DNA of 7,182 nucleotides from an uncultured Rikenellaceae bacterium (GTDB lineage: Bacteria > Bacteroidota > Bacteroidia > Bacteroidales > Rikenellaceae), in NCBI GenBank assembly GCA_947074135.1, contig CAMTOL010000113.1, positions 1-7,182 on the forward strand. Direction: 5' to 3'. The notes beneath the pieces are model-generated. The model was not told where the DNA came from and searched no databases. It saw only the letters and a program-made list of their open reading frames with translations. This document shows positions 5,714 through 7,182 of the stretch, piece after piece. The position numbers and the translations under genes were made by a program. Within the stretch, counting starts at the first letter, position 1. Every line of letters begins with the position of its first letter.

Positions 5714-6922
5714 ATGTTGTTTACGCCTGTTAAAATTGGACCAGTAGAACTGCGAAATCGTACAATTCGTGCCGCAGCTTTCGAAAGTATGTGTAGCGGA
5801 AACGCACCTACTAAACTCCTTGCTGACTACCATATATCGGTAGCACAAGGCGGTATTGGTATGACCACAATTGCCTATGCCTCGGTTACTCGCAACGGAC
5901 TATCGTTCGAATCGCAACTATGGATGCGTCCCGAAATTGTGGATGACCTACGCAAAATTACCGACCAAATACACGCTGCTGGTGCTAAAGCCTCTATCCA
6001 GCTCGGTCACTGCGGAAATATGTCGCACAAACATATCTGCGGAGAAACACCTGTCGGTGCATCGTCAGGATTTAACCTCTACTCCCCAACTTTTGTGCGT
6101 GGACTCAAAGTGAACGAAATTGAGGAGATTGCTGTTGCCTTTGGCGAAGCAGTCAATCTGGCGCGCAAAGCGGGGTTCGATGCTGTCGAAATTCACGCTG
6201 GGCACGGATATTTAATATCGCAATTCCTCTCGCCATATACCAATAAACGCAAGGATAAATTTGGTGGGTCGCTCGAAAATCGTATGCGATTTATGCAGAT
6301 GTGTATGGACGAGGTGATGAAAGCCGCAGGGGACGATATGGCGGTGCTGGTCAAGACTAATACTCGTGATGGCTTTAAAGGTGGTATCGAAATAGACGAA
6401 GCTATACTTATTGCTCAAGAGTTGGAGCGATTGGGTGCACACGCGTTGGTGTTGAGTGGCGGATTTGTGAGCAAAGCTCCGATGTATGTGATGCGAGGGT
6501 CAATGCCGCTCAAAACTATGACCCACTATATGAAAATTTGGTGGCTTCGTTGGGGTGTTAAACTTGGTGGACGATTTGTTATACCATCTATTCCATTTAA
6601 AGAGAACTATTTTTTAGATGATGCTAAACGTTTTCGTGAGGTGATTAAAATTCCGTTGGTATATGTAGGCGGGGTGGTTCGTCGTGAGAATTTTGATGAG
6701 GTCTTGGAGGCTGGTTTTGAGTGTGTAGCGTTAGCTCGTGCGTTGGTTCGTATGCCAGACTTTATTAATAGGCTTAAAAGTGAAGAGTTGACGTATAGCG
6801 GTTGCAAACATTCGAATTATTGTATTGCGAGAATGTATAGTGAGGATATGCGTTGTCACGAGTGTGTTGAAAATTTACCTAAAAAACTTCAACGCGAGGT
6901 TGATAGGTTAGAGCTAAAATAA
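5714..6922 (+). CDS. Old Yellow Enzyme family NADH:flavin oxidoreductase
   Basis: This is a probable FMN-dependent, cytoplasmic ene-reductase with a single TIM-barrel domain of 402 residues. The substrate cannot be told from sequence. Seen: N-terminal FTPVKIGPVELRNR (3-16), QLGH (96-99) near the flavin, the signature HAGHGYLISQFLSPYTN (161-177) with His161 and His164 as the substrate-binding pair, KFGGSLENRMRF (182-193), VKTN (213-216), and the phosphate-binding YVGGVV (317-322) and ARALVRMPDF (341-350). It lacks the FAD/NADH half of 2,4-dienoyl-CoA reductases. Cysteines C364, C370, C381 and C384 near the C-terminus recall a metal or Fe-S cluster, but the usual second Cys of the first group is Ser367. 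The ATG at 5714 gives the expected N-terminus. It follows heptad DNA directly, with no Shine-Dalgarno. A weak terminator follows at 6947-6984. I assign no gene symbol. Confidence 0.9.
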   Translation: MLFTPVKIGPVELRNRTIRAAAFESMCSGNAPTKLLADYHISVAQGGIGMTTIAYASVTRNGLSFESQLWMRPEIVDDLRKITDQIHAAGAKASIQLGHCGNMSHKHICGETPVGASSGFNLYSPTFVRGLKVNEIEEIAVAFGEAVNLARKAGFDAVEIHAGHGYLISQFLSPYTNKRKDKFGGSLENRMRFMQMCMDEVMKAAGDDMAVLVKTNTRDGFKGGIEIDEAILIAQELERLGAHALVLSGGFVSKAPMYVMRGSMPLKTMTHYMKIWWLRWGVKLGGRFVIPSIPFKENYFLDDAKRFREVIKIPLVYVGGVVRRENFDEVLEAGFECVALARALVRMPDFINRLKSEELTYSGCKHSNYCIARMYSEDMRCHECVENLPKKLQREVDRLELK

Positions 6923-6946
6923 GCTTTAAACTGTTTAGGGTAAATG

Positions 6947-6984
6947 GAAAAAACGCAGTTTTTTCAAAGTTTTTTTGTTTTTTG
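6947..6984 (+). terminator. Weak AT-rich hairpin with T-runs after the oxidoreductase gene
   Basis: GAAAAAAC (6947-6954) and GTTTTTTC (6958-6965) form a perfect 8-bp stem with a GCA loop, 24 bp after the stop codon. T-runs follow at 6970-6976 and 6978-6983. The stem has only two G-C pairs, so its efficiency is doubtful. Confidence 0.4.
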
Positions 6985-6998
6985 TTCACAAAAGAACG

Positions 6999-7097
6999 AT
7001 GGCAGGCGGTGTTAGAGTAATGACACAAAATCCAAGTCTTCAAAGCGCAGACTTAGGTGAGTTTGTAAGACTTAGGGGCGGATTGATATATCAATAA
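6999..7097 (+). CDS. Possible 32-residue small protein or leader peptide
   Basis: The ATG at 6999 opens a frame of 32 codons ending in TAA (7095-7097). The peptide begins MAGGVRVMTQ and ends RLRGGLIYQ. It is basic and has no signal peptide, membrane segment or obvious run of one amino acid that would suggest amino-acid attenuation. Only an A-rich AAAAGAA (6990-6996) could serve as a ribosome binding site. A second ATG lies at 7020. A frame this short is open by chance fairly often, and it overlaps strong RNA pairing, so it may be incidental to a structured RNA. I do not recognise the sequence. Confidence 0.2.
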   Translation: MAGGVRVMTQNPSLQSADLGEFVRLRGGLIYQ

Positions 7098-7099
7098 AT

Positions 7100-7175
7100 G
7101 GGTGTGGTGTGGAGATTCCTTGCGGAATTTCTTTTGATTGTATTCTCCCACCACCCCCCTTTTTGTAGTTTTTTT
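7100..7175 (+). terminator. Strong intrinsic terminator
   Basis: GTGGTG (7104-7109) pairs with CACCAC (7149-7154), and GGAG (7111-7114) with CTCC (7145-7148), with T7110 bulged. Beyond a single mismatch, GGG (7100-7102) pairs with CCC (7156-7158). Inside is a second hairpin, ATTCC (7115-7119) with GGAAT (7124-7128) and a TTGC loop. T-runs follow at 7160-7164 and 7169-7175. The inner hairpin can extend to 8 bp (7112-7131) at the expense of GGAG/CTCC. Confidence 0.7.
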
Positions 7176-7182
7176 ATTGCTC

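Larger units (their letters stand above)
6984..7175 (+). ncRNA. Candidate structured small RNA or leader ending in an intrinsic terminator
   Basis: This stretch is richer in G and C than the T-runs on either side and is full of pairing potential. In order: GTTC/GAAC (6984-6997), GTGTT/GACAC (7009-7026), AAGTCT/AGACTT (7034-7054) with a competing partner AAGACTT (7067-7073), the palindrome ATTGATATATCAAT (7082-7095), and a terminator hairpin followed by T-runs. It could be a free-standing small RNA, such as a Bacteroidota 6S RNA or the Bacteroidales-1 motif, a riboswitch or attenuator leader for a gene beyond the window, or the transcript of the 32-codon frame at 6999-7097. I do not recognise a known family by sequence. 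The 5' end is a guess, since no TAnnTTTG box is present. The terminator at the end is the firmest part. Confidence 0.4.

Noticed and set aside
6998..7027. Resemblance to a fluoride riboswitch (GATGG and ATGACAC)
   Set aside because: The closing helix and the conserved internal AACCGC-like segment are missing, so only short common strings match.

Overview
The window looks like chromosomal DNA from a member of the Bacteroidota, probably Bacteroidales-like. Several promoters match the phylum-specific -7 box TAnnTTTG (TATCTTTG upstream of dnaB and of queA). Shine-Dalgarno sequences are weak or absent. The QueA and YgiQ sequences resemble Bacteroidetes versions as I remember them. The content is mostly housekeeping. 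I see no phage, insertion sequence, CRISPR array or defence gene.

Layout. Positions 1-551 are gene-poor: a probable truncated lipoprotein gene (minus strand, 239-391) and an array of 7-bp AATT-centred repeats (473-514). Positions 552-5147 hold three minus-strand genes in transcription order queA (tRNA queuosine synthesis), ygiQ (UPF0313 radical SAM protein of unknown function) and dnaB (replicative helicase). queA and ygiQ are 16 bp apart and probably cotranscribed. dnaB has its own promoter in the 65-bp gap after ygiQ. Divergently, on the plus strand, lies rnpB, the RNase P RNA (about 5216-5629), whose ends are fixed by a perfect 9-bp P1 helix. A repeat-rich spacer (5630-5713) follows, then an Old Yellow Enzyme family flavin oxidoreductase (5714-6922). 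The last 260 bases hold a short hairpin and then a structured element (about 6984-7175) that ends in a strong intrinsic terminator. It also contains a 32-codon open frame, so it may be a small RNA, a leader or a small-protein gene.

Gene relations. queA and rnpB both serve tRNA maturation and share a 68-bp divergent control region. I see no pathway joining dnaB or the flavin oxidoreductase to them.

Most worth a second look: (i) the structured element at the right edge; (ii) the heptad repeats, which occupy three intergenic sites, supply the queA stop codon and reach both the ygiQ and oxidoreductase starts; (iii) the DnaB C-terminus, which ends in an SSB-like acidic tip; (iv) the oxidoreductase, which has lost one cysteine of its C-terminal cysteine cluster. 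None of this amounts to a clear new multi-gene system.
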